From Odontocerum albicorne (Eukaryota; Arthropoda; Insecta; Trichoptera; Odontoceridae): a stretch of DNA of 64,000 nt. Positions 49,811 through 60,274 of the stretch are shown in pieces; position 1 is the stretch's first letter, and each line of letters opens with the position of its first letter. The stretch lies in assembly GCA_949825065.1 (NCBI GenBank), contig OX463846.1:13701753-13765752 (forward strand), written 5' to 3'. A program made the position numbers and the translations under genes. A model generated the notes under the pieces. The model had not been told where the DNA came from. It made no database searches and saw nothing but the letters and a program-made list of their open reading frames with translations.

Positions 49811-50300
49811 TAGTCTCCGTGGCCTCATTAGTAAGATGCTGGTCATCCACCCGGAAGTTTTAGGTTCGATTTCTGATAATACCAAAACAAAAAGAACAAA
49901 GTATACCAGTCTGGTTGTAAAGTTTTTTGGTAGTAATACCCGTACGCACCAAACGTGCACGAGTGCTGTAAATTTTCCAAATGCGGTCGTATTTACAATA
50001 TGTCTGACAGTGAACTATAAGATAATTGCCTACTCCAGTGGTTCTTAATACGAAAGTTCGATGACTGGGATCGAAGACAATATTATCTCCTAGCCACGCT
50101 CTTTAACATATCCGCGCCATCAATTCGGATATGTTGAGGGGATCCATACGAGTTATAGAAAAAATCGAACTTTTAAGTTTAGAAACAACGGAGTAAGCAC
50201 GTAATACATAGTTTGTCATCGCACGTGTTTAAAAAACTGCTAAATGGAGACAGGCCACAACAATCGCACATATATAACGCGTGCGAGTATTTATCATTAC
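49811..50300 (+). mobile_element. SINE, family B, longest copy
   Basis: Head TAGTCTCCGTGGCCTCATTA and box B TTAGGTTCGATTTCTGATAA; body GTATACCAGTCTGGTTGTAA, ATACGAAAGTTCGATGACTG, GACAATATTATCTCCTAGCC and ATCAATTCGGATATGTTGAG; tail TAAGTTTAGAAACAACGGAG to ATAACGCGTGCGAGTATTTA. At about 490 bp it defines family B in this window. Confidence 0.75.
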
Positions 50301-50370
50301 TAGGTAAACTCTTAAACCTGACCGGGACCCATAGTTTATTATATTTATATTTCACTTTAGTAATATACAG

Positions 50371-50547
50371 TACAACCTGGCTTGTTGCTATGTAGATCTT
50401 ACAACCAACCAGAAATATGTTAAAGTGGTCTTAAGTGAAAACCAGACTGGATTCCTTTTTATAAAAATCTGGCTTCTTACGGGAATCGAACCCGAAACCT
50501 CTTGGTTGGGAGAAAACCGTCTTACCAACTATGTCACAGAGGCCACC
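50371..50547 (-). mobile_element. SINE, family A
   Basis: On the minus strand: box A GTGACATAGTTGGTAAGACG, box B CGGGTTCGATTCCCGTAAGA, link TCTGGTTTTCACTTAAGACC and end AGCCAGGTTGTA. Well preserved. Confidence 0.75.
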
Positions 50548-50627
50548 TTTTGGGTACTTCGAGAATTTAACCCAAAATATAGGCTTGTAAAACAAGAATC
50601 TTACCAACTAGACCACGGAAGTCGTCT
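50548..50627 (-). mobile_element. Second SINE head directly adjoining
   Basis: On the minus strand: CTTCCGTGGTCTAGTTGGTA (box A) and GGGTTAAATTCTCGAAGTAC (decayed box B). It joins the head of the preceding SINE without unique sequence between. Confidence 0.6.
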
Positions 50628-50839
50628 CTTGAAAACTTCAAAACCAAATCAAAGTTCTATGTTCAGTTGATGGAACACAGAAAATTAATTATTTCGTGTA
50701 TTTTTTATATTTACCTTACAAGCAAAATGATCATTCAAGTAATGAAAATTAATACATAAAGCTTAAATCTGTTTATAATTTTATTTAAATAATGGAATAA
50801 TAACACTGTGTTTGTTGAAATCTTGGATATACCTATGTA

Positions 50840-51786
50840 CGAGGCATATCCAGAAAGTAAGTGTACTGAGGCTCTCACGACCGGATGGATTTTATTTTCG
50901 ACATGTTGGCTACACTTCCGTGTAGCCTGACCCTTCCCCTCCGCAACGAAACCGGTTCGAGGTCAGTACGTTGAGAAGTGTCGACGCGACAACACGTTTC
51001 GTGAAAAATGTCAATCCAATCTCCCGCCAAGTGCGAAATACGCGGCGTCATCCGTTATCTCGTTTGGAAGGGAAAACCTCAGGTTGAGGTTTATAATGAG
51101 GTGAAAACTGCATATGGTGATAAAGCTATGAATCGTACGAGTGTGTACAAGTGGTGTCGCGAGTTTAAAAGTGGCGTCACACCTCTTCACCCTACGCCAA
51201 AAAGTTCAAAACCACAATTTCAGCCAAAAAAATCATGGCATCCGTGTTTTGGGACTGTCAAGGCATAATTTTAATTGAATATATGCCTCAAGGGGAGACC
51301 ATCAACTCTGCAAGATACTGTGAGACCCTAAAAAAATTGCGTAGGGTGATTCAGAACATGAGGAGAGGCATGCTGACAAAGGGAGTCTGCCTGCTGCACG
51401 ACAATGCAAGACCACACACGGCCAACGCCACGAAGGAACTGCTCGCCTCGTTTAAATGGGATGTCCTGAACCATCCCGCGCATTCCCCTGACCTAGCACC
51501 TTCAGATTACTATCTCTTTACCTCCCTGAAGCTGCACATGGGTGGAAAAAGGTTTTCAACCGACGAGGAGTTAAAGGAGGAGGTGGAGAAGTGGACGGAG
51601 GGGTTAGCGGGAAACTACTTCGAGGAAGGCATCAAAAAGTTAATACCCCGCTTCACCACCTGCATTGAGAGGAATGGCGACTATGTCGAAAAATAGCTTA
51701 CATATGTACTACGGTAACCACGTAATTTTTTTGTTTAAATAAAAAAAATTGTAACCTTCAAAAATTCAGTACTTTCTGGACTTACC
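50840..51786 (+). mobile_element. Internally deleted mariner element
   Basis: Inverted termini are CGAGGCATATCCAGAAAGTA on the left and, read inward on the minus strand, GGTAAGTCCAGAAAGTACTG on the right. TA occurs at both edges (50838-50839, 51787-51788). The 947-bp length is short of the usual ~1.3 kb because the transposase is deleted internally. Confidence 0.82.
51008..51696 (+). pseudogene. Mariner transposase, internal deletion and frameshift
   Basis: The N-terminal part (from ATG 51008) keeps the HTH with RYLVWKGKPQVEVYNEV and TSVYKWCREFKSG. The frame then shifts, and from about 51196 the catalytic C-terminal part reads AKKFKTTISAKKIMASVFWD, RYCETLKKLRRVIQ, LLHDNARPHTA, HSPDLAPSDYYLF and ends GDYVEK. 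The two visible catalytic Asp residues are separated by exactly 34 residues (D34D of mariner). The segment with the first catalytic Asp and second HTH is missing, roughly 110 residues, so no active enzyme can be made. Confidence 0.88.
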
Positions 51787-51789
51787 TAG

Positions 51790-52190
51790 AATCTATCTTG
51801 AGATGGTTTAAACATTACGAAATAATGAGTTCTGACAACTTACAAAATTCGAATGGAAAAAAGTAAAGGAATGGAAGGATATATTTATATTTAAAAAAAA
51901 ATTGATTTATTTATTTATTTATGACACAACAGTGTTTTTTAAAAACAAACGCACACATGACAAGTTAATGCAAATACTTAAATTATTGACAACATTACAA
52001 AGCTTTATCTAAAACTAAAATGTCGATATAAAAAAGAAATATTAACGATTACAAAGTAATTATATAGTAATTGTTTAAAATAATTTTATATTAATATGTC
52101 TACTTAAATTCAACATATGTATGTACTCGTACATTACAAAATATTACTAAATTTAGCCAAGTAGACTTACACATATATTTTACAGTGGTC
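51790..52190. other. Non-coding, no recognised feature
   Basis: AT-rich, with an ATTTATTTATTTATTTATGAC stretch near 51905 that resembles a retroelement tail on the minus strand. Confidence 0.4.
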
Positions 52191-52224
52191 AAGTACTTAG
52201 ATTTGGCATTAGTAGAACAACGCA

Positions 52225-52305
52225 TAAATAGAATGCTTTATGAGTATGATTGTGGATTTCTGCCTACCCCGAAAATGATATATCGTGATGGTATGTATGT
52301 TTAAT
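52225..52305 (+). pseudogene. Reverse-transcriptase family F, terminal scrap 3
   Basis: FLPTPKMIYRDGMYV equals the VSAYP-GK-HDGM end of the family. Nothing upstream aligns. Confidence 0.4.
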
Positions 52306-52633
52306 AGCATACCCAACGGTTGGTTGTAACGATTTATGTAACCAATCTTCTTATATGTTTTATAATATTTACATAATTCTACACTACAAAATATCATAAA
52401 TATATCAGCCGGCTCACTAAGCTCGTTTCCTGTGATTACTGACTTATATACATAAAATCCTTATTTCCCTTTTTGGGTAGACAGCAACGGACAAGGCGTC
52501 AGACTTTCCTATCTTGACATACATATTTCGCTTCTTCTATATTCAAACACCTTCGCATATAACACCAACGTTTTCTCTGATTTTTTGCATTTACTTCTTT
52601 CAAAATACCATTCACTTGAACCAACCATACGTA

Positions 52634-52863
52634 CCCGGCGGTAAGTAATACACATCAGGCTTAAGAAAGAGACTGTCGGCCATAATCGGCTAACTTCGGC
52701 TTTGTAGAGCGTCGTCTCTGTCCCTAGAACGCTTGACAACGGCTAACAAATCGCGACGGAATACGTGTATGAATGACAGAGACGACGCTCTACCAAGCCG
52801 AAGTAAGCCGATTATGGTCGAAAGTCGCTTTCTTAAGCCCGATGTGTATTACTTACCGCCGGG
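52634..52863. mobile_element. 230-bp foldback MITE with 89-bp arms and TA target site
   Basis: Arms CCCGGCGGTAAGTAATACAC... (52634-52722) and its inverse (52775-52863) differ at about six positions. A 52-bp spacer lies between. TA dinucleotides at 52632-52633 and 52864-52865 flank it. Almost the whole element is therefore one long hairpin. It has no transposase. TA targets suggest mobilisation by a Tc1/mariner-type enzyme. Confidence 0.85.
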
Positions 52864-52940
52864 TACTGTACTTTACTTGATCTTTCTCTATTTACCACTC
52901 ACATTTGTATCGTATATTTGTTTTATTAGCCTTTCTTGTT

Positions 52941-53100
52941 AGTGAGATACAGGCAAGAGCCTAGTTTACTGGGGACACGACAAATGAAAGGCAACAAACC
53001 CAGATCCATTAAAATTGTTTGTCCAAATGAAATTACCTGTTGTTTTTTCGCAAATTACGTATATTTCTTGTCATTTGTAAAATGAATAAAAATAAAATAA
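52941..53100 (+). mobile_element. Retrotransposon 3' end, family E, copy 2
   Basis: GAGATACAGGCAAGAGCCTA through GGGGACACGACAAATGAAAG, AACAAACCCAGATCC and CGCAAATTACGTATATTTCT, to an A-rich tail AATAAAAATAAAATAAGG. It lies inside reverse-transcriptase fragment 4 in opposite orientation. Confidence 0.8.
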
Positions 53101-53299
53101 GGAGTGCACTTCTTCATTTTACTCAACATATTAACTATAATTTCACTTCATACATTGTCCCCTCCCCCATATATTCTTCTCGGTACGTTTATTCCTACAG
53201 ACCTTATGTGGACTTTCATTTGAACAGATGACATCAGACTTACATGCACATACATACACGTATGGTGTATAAACGAAACTGGAACCTTTTAATGCAGTT

Positions 53300-53358
53300 T
53301 CATCGGGAATCGATCCCGAAATCCCTTGGCGGATAATTAGGCCACAGAAGACGCCGTG
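53300..53358 (-). mobile_element. SINE head fragment
   Basis: On the minus strand: TCTTCTGTGGCCTAATTATC and TTCGGGATCGATTCCCGATG. The box B palindrome GGGAATCGATCCCG is prominent. No body. Confidence 0.6.
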
Positions 53359-53639
53359 ACCATTATAAGAAACTTGTTTATCGCATTATTTATTATTGTG
53401 GGGAATATTTGAAATAATTTATAGCTCTTAACATCTCACGCGATGCAATTTAAATTCGACCTCATTTTGGTGCATTCAATTAATGCAGTAATTAGATGTA
53501 ATACATTGATATTATGTGCATAAAATACCAGTCTAATGAACTATATTTATAGAACGCTTTTTTATGATTAATACAAATACAAACTAATGTGAAAAAAACA
53601 TGACAAATTAAGGCTGATGTATTTAGTATAATGAAGAAA

Positions 53640-54555
53640 AAGGACTCTGAGATAATTTATGCACGTGGAACTAGTGGATGAAGAAATACAAACAGAAAAA
53701 ATATACAGTGTAAATGTGAGTGAAAATCGTGATAGAAGAAGATTTAGAAAAATATGGTTGGTTCAAAATATCAAGCAAATGATATTTTGAAAGAAGGAAA
53801 CGTTAAAAGCCAGAGAAATCGAAGGAGCTGTATGATAAGGCTCTATCTATAGGTGGTTCTATCCTACTAGATTTCTTCTTGGTATGTTGGGATACTACCT
53901 TCTTAGCGTGAGGAGGGATGTGAGAATATCTAGTATTTTTAAGTTGCTGACAGGATCTACGTCTAATTCTACTGTGTTGGAAATGATAAAGTTTTATGTT
54001 TCTGACAACTATTCGATGTACAGAAATATTGACCTATTTAAACTGCCAATAAGTAGGATTCACCTGTCATGTGCTCTCCCACTGTATCACGGTCTGTCCC
54101 TTTTAAATAAAGCCGCGAATATTGAGATCTTCAATATTTCCGCTAATGTTTTTAAAGAAAGCATTATGAACTTTCTTAGTAATGGAAGTTAGTTGTTTCG
54201 GCCGAACTAATAACTACTTACATTCATATTTTTGCTGTTGTATTTCATGTCTGTTGAAGGTTTTCATGTAAACAGTTTTATTTCTTTGTTACTATATACA
54301 ATTTCTTTTACGTCTTGTGTGTAATTGGGTTTAACCGTTAGAGAGCTGAGAGTCTATATATAGACGTTTTATAGTTTTGAAAAAAATATCCAGCAGTAAA
54401 ACGGTTAACCTGTATATGTAAACTTTATGAAAATAAATAAATAAGGTGTGTGGACTTGGAAGAGGCGAATGACGCGTATCGAGATAGGAAAATCTGGCGC
54501 TCTGTCGTTTCTGCCTACGAGGAAATGAATATAGTGTTATGGTGTGTATGCATGT
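53640..54555 (+). pseudogene. Reverse-transcriptase family F fragment 5, split by a retroelement
   Basis: Decayed plus-strand reading shows the LRWF-HVERM-like block (53645 area), RRRRFRK-W, then NRRSCMIR at the junction. After the 600-bp insertion it continues CVDLEEANDAYRDRKIWRSV and VSAY (54447-54510). Removing the insertion and one ATAAGG copy restores a continuous frame, so the insertion post-dates or coincides with an intact local frame. Confidence 0.7.
53841..54440 (+). mobile_element. Truncated non-LTR retrotransposon 3' end with target duplication
   Basis: It is flanked by ATAAGG at 53835-53840 and 54441-54446. The frame from 53884 to 54192 is open for 102 codons: LLSVRRDVRISSIFKLL, FKLPISRIHLSCALP and ANVFKESIMNFLSN, the C-terminal layout of a CR1/Jockey/R1-type ORF2. 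A 3' UTR follows, then an AAATAAATAA tail. The 5' end is truncated. It differs from family G. Confidence 0.8.
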
Positions 54556-54559
54556 ACAA

Positions 54560-55355
54560 ACACAAAAATAAACTGTGAATAAATTATGAAAATCTATTCA
54601 TCCATGGGCTATGTATCCATATACATAGCTATGAATATCCACTAACTAGCGAGTATGATTCTCAAACAATGTATTATAGTTATGGATATGTTGTGACATA
54701 GCTATGGAGAACAATGCAGTATAATATTCTGGAGAGGTAGATTCACGCATGACACAATCTCAAGTTCTCTTTTTTAGAGTTTTTTTCACATTACTGTTTA
54801 AGTTTGAACTCACCACGTCTCACGTTGTTATCGGGAACAAAATAAGCCCCTTTCCAATGTAATCAACACTAGAATATCGAAATGTTATTTGTTAAGAGCG
54901 AGACGTCACTAAATGATGAAGAAATAAGTGCAAAAAAGGGACCACTTCACTTGAGGATGAAAAGAATAGTAGCGGCAAAGAACTTGACATCCAACGTCAC
55001 GGGAGAAGAAAAATGACTTATAACACAGTAAATATACTGTTTATGCGGCATAAAACCTGGAGTTCAAGAATTCTGCAAATGACCTGTATTTTTGCTGAAA
55101 AATTCGAATGTAGCAGAACTATCGTTTTAATAGCTAATCAGTCCGAAGATGTATATATGTATGGCCGAATGGAAATCCCTTCGGAAATAAGTGACTAATA
55201 TCATCGCTGTTGGTTGCGTTATTTCATCATTACTACAACTAGAATGAATCGCACCCTCTACGCGGTTCTTCGCCATGTCTTGTTATCTTCTGCCATCGAA
55301 CTTAAGTTGATTAAAATCAGCCATTTTTTATTCCTGTTTATTACAATTTTTTGTT
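54560..55355. other. Non-coding, no recognised feature
   Basis: It contains a small perfect hairpin CTATGTAT CCAT ATACATAG (54609-54628) and several TAGCTATG words. No gene was recognised. Confidence 0.5.
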
Positions 55356-55360
55356 TACAG

Positions 55361-55520
55361 TACAGCCGTGCGGGCTTACGCTATGTAGAAAGCTCTTCCG
55401 AACAACCGGAAATATGTTAAAGAGAATATTTAAAAAATAAATTGAGTTCTAACGGTAATCGAAACCATATCCCCCGGGTCTGAAAACAGGTGTCTAAGCA
55501 ACTAGGCCACGGAAATTATT
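55361..55520 (-). mobile_element. SINE, family A, diverged copy
   Basis: On the minus strand: TTTCCGTGGCCTAGTTGCTT (box A), ATGGTTTCGATTACCGTTAG (decayed box B), and end GCCCGCACGGCTGTACTG. Confidence 0.65.
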
Positions 55521-55624
55521 TGTTCTTCTGAATTAAAGTTTATATTTGTATAACATCTTATACTGATTGACATTGTCCCGTCTTCTATAATAAATAGTTT
55601 ACTCTATTAATAAATTTAATTGCA

Positions 55625-56500
55625 AAGTTTATTGCGTGTGGAAGTAATGAATATAAATATCTCGGTTCACCGTCACTTGGTGTTGAGTAATCCGATGCGT
55701 TAAACACATAAGGCAGAATCATGTTTTTTATGGAAATATTCTATTATCAGCCTTGTTTTAGATTTTTTCTCAATAGTTACAAATTTCTTGACGATTAAGA
55801 CTCGATATTATCTTTACATAACATTTTGTTAAAGTGTGAAAGGAAAAGTAAGTTGGTGAGGAATGAAGGGTTATACCCAATAAAGGGATTCTGCTAGTTA
55901 CAGTACAAGTATTTTATCAGATGATGGAAGATTAACGAGATATGTCGACCGGCGTGAAACATTAGGGAACAAAGGAAATTGAAATACTACAATAAAATAT
56001 ACATAATCGAACCCAACAGTGTCAAATCTGCTTATACATATTTTTCTAATGCCTGTCTAATGAAAAACAGTAGAAGGAGCCGAATAAATGCCGTAGAAAT
56101 GCGCGCACTAAGAACAATACACGAGGGGACTGAATATGGAATGAGGTGATTAAGGATGAAGTTATTAGGGTTGAATGTGAACTTAAGGTTGAAGTGTTAA
56201 GTAGGATGAAGAAGAGCATTCTGAGATGGTTTATGCATTATTTGGAACGTGGAACAAGTGGGTGAAGAAAGACTAACAAAACAAGTGTAATGGGAGTGAA
56301 AGGCGTGGTAGAAGAATATTAAGAAAAGTAAGTTGGTTCAAGTGAATTATATTTTGAAAGAAATGTAGAAAGTAAGATAAATCATAGGAGTTGTACGAGA
56401 AGGTGTATGAATGTAAAAAAAGTAGAAAGACGTATGTCGCGATAGGAAAGCCTGGTGCTCTCCCCTTTCTGCCTACCCCAACAGGTAAAAGGCACGATAT
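55625..56500 (+). pseudogene. Reverse-transcriptase family F fragment 6
   Basis: KFIACGSNEYKYLGSPSLG (from 55627) is the YLG block; RRSRINAVEMRALRTI (from 56065) the block before the palm-distal region; then RLTKQV, RGRR-like, LKE, NHRSC-like and finally AYPNR and KRHD (to 56500). Multiple frameshifts and stops. The longest stretch of this family in the window. Confidence 0.68.
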
Positions 56501-56647
56501 CAGATTTTTATCTTACTGATCTCTATTTAGTCATCTTTGTCGTTTTCAATATATTGAAAATGTTAGGATTTTTTAAATGCCAAAAACAAATAGTTACTAT
56601 GAAGAAAGATCGCTGCAGGTAACATGTCTTGAATGTTTAAAGAAAAA

Positions 56648-57034
56648 CAGCGGCGGTCGGTCCCGAGGTGCGCTGGTGCGCTAAACACCAACGCACCTCG
56701 AGACGCTGAGCGAATATGAAATATCGCTGTCTCACGGTTTACTGTACTCTGTCTGCCCTATGTGAATTTGTGTTTCCGTCCGGTGCGTATTGGAGATCGC
56801 TCCGGTAGTACTCGTATTGGCAAACTTGGCCGGTTAATTTAAAAGGAATATTTTTAAAAAATTTTTTTAAAATTTTTAGTTAAATAAAAATACTCGTATT
56901 ATTTGTCAGTATTATTATACATATTTAATATATACAAATATTTAACATTTTTACAAGTCATGTTTGCAAATATATTATTTAATTATTGCGAATTATTTCT
57001 CCGGTTCAGCGCACCTCTAGACCGGTCGCCGCTG
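56648..57034. mobile_element. CAG-ended MITE with nested hairpin
   Basis: The 28-bp inverted termini start CAGCGGCG and end GAGGTGCGCTG on both sides (four mismatches). Just inside the left end, CGAGGTGCG...TGGTG pairs with CACCA...CGCACCTCG around a CGCTAAA loop. CAG termini fit hAT, but the flanking 8-mers (AAGAAAAA and GTTATAAA) match poorly, so the class is uncertain. There is no transposase frame. Confidence 0.65.
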
Positions 57035-57210
57035 GTTATAAAGTTTTATTAAATTAATAATTTTTTTGAGAATTTTTATTTAAAAATTGTTAGCCATGTG
57101 TCCAATTGTTCAAATACAAAAAAACATTTTTTTAAGAAACACCCACTGTTAACCCTATGTTTAAAGGGGTCTAAGTATATTACACGTAGTTTTATATTTC
57201 ATGTACACAA

Positions 57211-57372
57211 CGATCTGTGTGGCCTAATTCGTATGACGCCTGTCTTCAAACTCAAGGTCCACGGGCTCGATTCCCGTTGCAATCCATATTTAAAAAACTG
57301 TGTTAGTTTTCACTTCAGGCCTCTTTAACATATTTTTGCAAAAAAAAAACTGTCAGGCTGTGTTGTATACAT
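57211..57372 (+). mobile_element. SINE, family A
   Basis: ATCTGTGTGGCCTAATTCGT, box B ACGGGCTCGATTCCCGTTGC, link GTTTTCACTTCAGGCCTCTT, end CTGTCAGGCTGTGTTGTA. Confidence 0.72.
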
Positions 57373-57374
57373 CG

Positions 57375-58120
57375 ACAGCATATAATTTTACTAATGTTGA
57401 AATAAAGTAAAATATTTCAGATGTTTTCAATATTTGATCTGAGGTCCAAAAATTATTTTCACAACATCTATTGAAAATATGTTGATTCGCATTAAACAGT
57501 GTAAGCTACGTATGTTAAGCCAGCTTTAATGAAAAAAAAACGTTATTGAATAACATTTATCGCTTAAAATGAGGTTAAATTAATATACGTAACATTGCGT
57601 GTCGCGAACAAATAAATGGAATCACATCAATAAATCAATGCTTAGATAACAACTATAAAAATACCTTTTTCCTTACCAATTAGTGCTTCAAGATTGATGA
57701 GTATCTTCATCGCTCTTCATCAACTGTTGACTGGAGGCACTTCATAGTTTTTAAATAACTGACATCGTCAATATATATATTCCTCTAGGATTATTAATGC
57801 TTGGTAATCACGCGATGACATCGACTGAAGACAGGGGTTTTGTTGAAAGTTGACTAAAGAGTTCATAATCATATGCAAGAAAACTAGGAAGGATTCTTCT
57901 CATTTCATAGAAAATATCCACAGTATTTCTTAATTGGTTCATCTCGAAACCGCGTTATTTCTTTCATAGAATAGAAGACGATTTTTTGCAAGGTTGTAAT
58001 TATCGGGAACTTAAAAACTTAGTGTCACTTATATTGCGGGTTTGTTGAAGTTTTGATACAGTGCAACCCTTTTATTAAGAAGAATGCGATGGACTCATGT
58101 GTTGTTGCTTCATGGTTTTA
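57375..58120. other. Non-coding, no recognised feature
   Basis: Nothing recognised. Confidence 0.5.
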
Positions 58121-58126
58121 TATGTC

Positions 58127-58290
58127 AGTGACATACAGGCAAAAGCCTAGTTTACTGGGGACACGACAAATGAAAGGCAACAAACCCAGATCCATTCAAA
58201 TTGTGTGTCCGAATTACATTACCTGTTGTTTTTTTCGCAAATTATGTATATTTCTTGTCATGTGTAAAATAAATATTAAAAAAATTTAAT
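58127..58290 (+). mobile_element. Retrotransposon 3' end, family E, copy 3
   Basis: GACATACAGGCAAAAGCCTA through ACCCAGATCCATTCAAATTG and CGCAAATTATGTATATTTCT to an AAATAAATATTAAAAAAAT tail. Near-identical to copies 1 and 2. Confidence 0.8.
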
Positions 58291-58294
58291 TAAA

Positions 58295-59910
58295 TAATTG
58301 CATACTGTCAAAAGTCTAACTATTGATTTGGACTAAAGTATGTTGTTGGAAGTGATGTCTTAAAACTTGGTCAGATAGATGAAAAATGATTGACGTTACA
58401 ACGTTATTAAGATATTACACAATATAAGATTTTCTGCTCATTATTTCTACAGCTTTTTAGACAACATTCTTTATACTCACACAGAGCAAATATAAGATTG
58501 GGTAACCAGTATGAACATTGCGTGGATATGGCTAACTTTTTACATGAGTAAAAAATAAGTTGATCTTGACGGAGCGAATTAAACAAATTATATGAATTCG
58601 CTTTTTTTGTATTGGGCTTGTCTGGTTCTGGGTTTATCTTTACCAATTTTTAATAAAATAAATAAAACGCTTATTTTTTATTTTCACCACTGTTTTATTT
58701 GAATTCACTTAGTGTACTAAGTAAAATAGTATTGAATACAAAATAAAAATAAAATATTTTATTAAAAATTCATAAACATGCCCCCCCCCCCCCCAGCAAA
58801 GGGAAATAAACGTCTGTTGGACAACATTGCTTACATGTCAATATTGATTTTTAATTGCTGTTTTCGTATTTTTTTTACAAGATCATTTGACTGTTTGAAG
58901 AAAATAAAGCTTTGGGATAATAACTCTACTGTGTACCATAAATACCAAAAGTGTATCAGCTTTTTTTGTTCTCTGTTTTATACCATATCATTTTTTCAAC
59001 ATATTTTCGCATTTGTTGAGTTGCACAAACTTTGGAGGCATATTCTAATTTAGAACATAATACAATAAATAAATTTACAAATATTGTTGGACACCATTTC
59101 TATGAAAGTTTAAAAATATTCTTATCATAAAATCTTGAAGTTTGTTGACAGTCCGATACGAGCACTAACTGCGAAAACAGGTTAGTCCGACATCAAAAAT
59201 GATTTAAATTCTTTTATTCATTTAGTTGATTTGATATTTCTACCAGTATTGTATACTGACTATGTTGAGTGTAAAAACATTATTCTGAAACAAACTTACA
59301 TAATGTTTGTTACCTATGTTTCATCAGGCGATCTTGGCATATTCATGACGTGGGTTTACAAATTAACGCAAATCGCCTTAAGCTTACATAAGATAAGATG
59401 GTGATAATCTCTCGACTACGATTGAGATATACGCATACGAATCATTGATATTGCGATGTGAACGATTTGTCTTGATTGAAAAATAAAACAGTTTTATATT
59501 AGAACATTGTTGAATATGAGAGAGTATTATTAATTACACAGTTGGAAATAGTGGTGGGGATCAGGTTGTATATGGGTGGTCACGTTTAAATGCAGAAATA
59601 TTAGCATTAATGCCAAATATACCTCAATTGAGTGGTTATTTTTTTGTTTGTGACATGTTGGAAAAATTATAAATCTCATATATTTCTCGAGTTTCTGTAT
59701 TTTTAATGATATTTTTCATTGACATTGCTTATGTGATAAGCTGGTTGACTTAAAACAGGAAATCCTAGTTAGTCAACCGGGGGCAACGAAATTGGTTTAC
59801 GGTATCCAAGCATATAAATTAAGCACGGTGAGTGAAGGGGAATATGTTTTTTATTAGATTATTGAAGTGCATGTCTTTAAACTGTAGTTTTTTTATTATT
59901 GTAGCTATCA
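58295..59910. other. Non-coding; includes a 14-C homopolymer
   Basis: AT-rich apart from C14 at 58781-58794. Open frames are short and motif-free. Confidence 0.5.
59777..59795 (+). repeat. 19-bp exact repeat, first copy
   Basis: CCGGGGGCAACGAAATTGG occurs here and, identically and in the same orientation, at 61549-61567. The flanks do not align beyond it. Confidence 0.9.
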
Positions 59911-59912
59911 TA

Positions 59913-60262
59913 TGCCTTCGTTGCTGGACCTCGTACTCAAGGATCTCACTTGGAATGCGAATCTGTCAAGTTTTCGTCTCTTTCATATTTTTTTCTCCTC
60001 TATAAGAGAGTATGCTGTTGCACACCAGCAAACTCACCAGCCACACCGCCGTACTGGATCTGCCTGAAGTGAGACGATCGGAGCACACCGGAATGTTTTT
60101 TTCCTGTTTTGAAAGAATATATATGTTCGAAGTCATAGGCATTCTTATACCCCCGAATACCAAGCAGAAAAAAAACCTGTCTCATTCGAGGGGAGCAGCA
60201 CAGCGCTGGGCTCGAACCGGCAATCTTTCGTACGTCAATTTATAACAGTGCGGTCATTCACT
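59913..60262 (-). mobile_element. SINE, family C, copy 3
   Basis: On the minus strand: head AATGACCGCACTGTTATAAA, box B GCCGGTTCGAGCCCAGCGCT, TATAAGAATGCCTATGACTT, GTGCTCCGATCGTCTCACTT, GAGTTTGCTGGTGTGCAACA and end GAGTACGAGGTCCAGCAACG. Nearly full length. Confidence 0.8.
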
Positions 60263-60274
60263 TAGCAATATCTT

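Larger units (their letters stand above)
52450..53220 (-). pseudogene. Reverse-transcriptase family F fragment 4, twice interrupted
   Basis: On the minus strand: a start region at 53220-53100 comparable to 62300-62200; then RLIKQIYDTNVSGK and KRSSK just before the foldback element; and WLVQVNGILKE, then AKVFEYRRSEICMSR and AVYPKREI after it. Skipping 52634-52863 and one TA, the frame runs KVQYVWLVQV without change. The family E retroelement end at 52941-53100 splits the upstream part. Confidence 0.65.
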
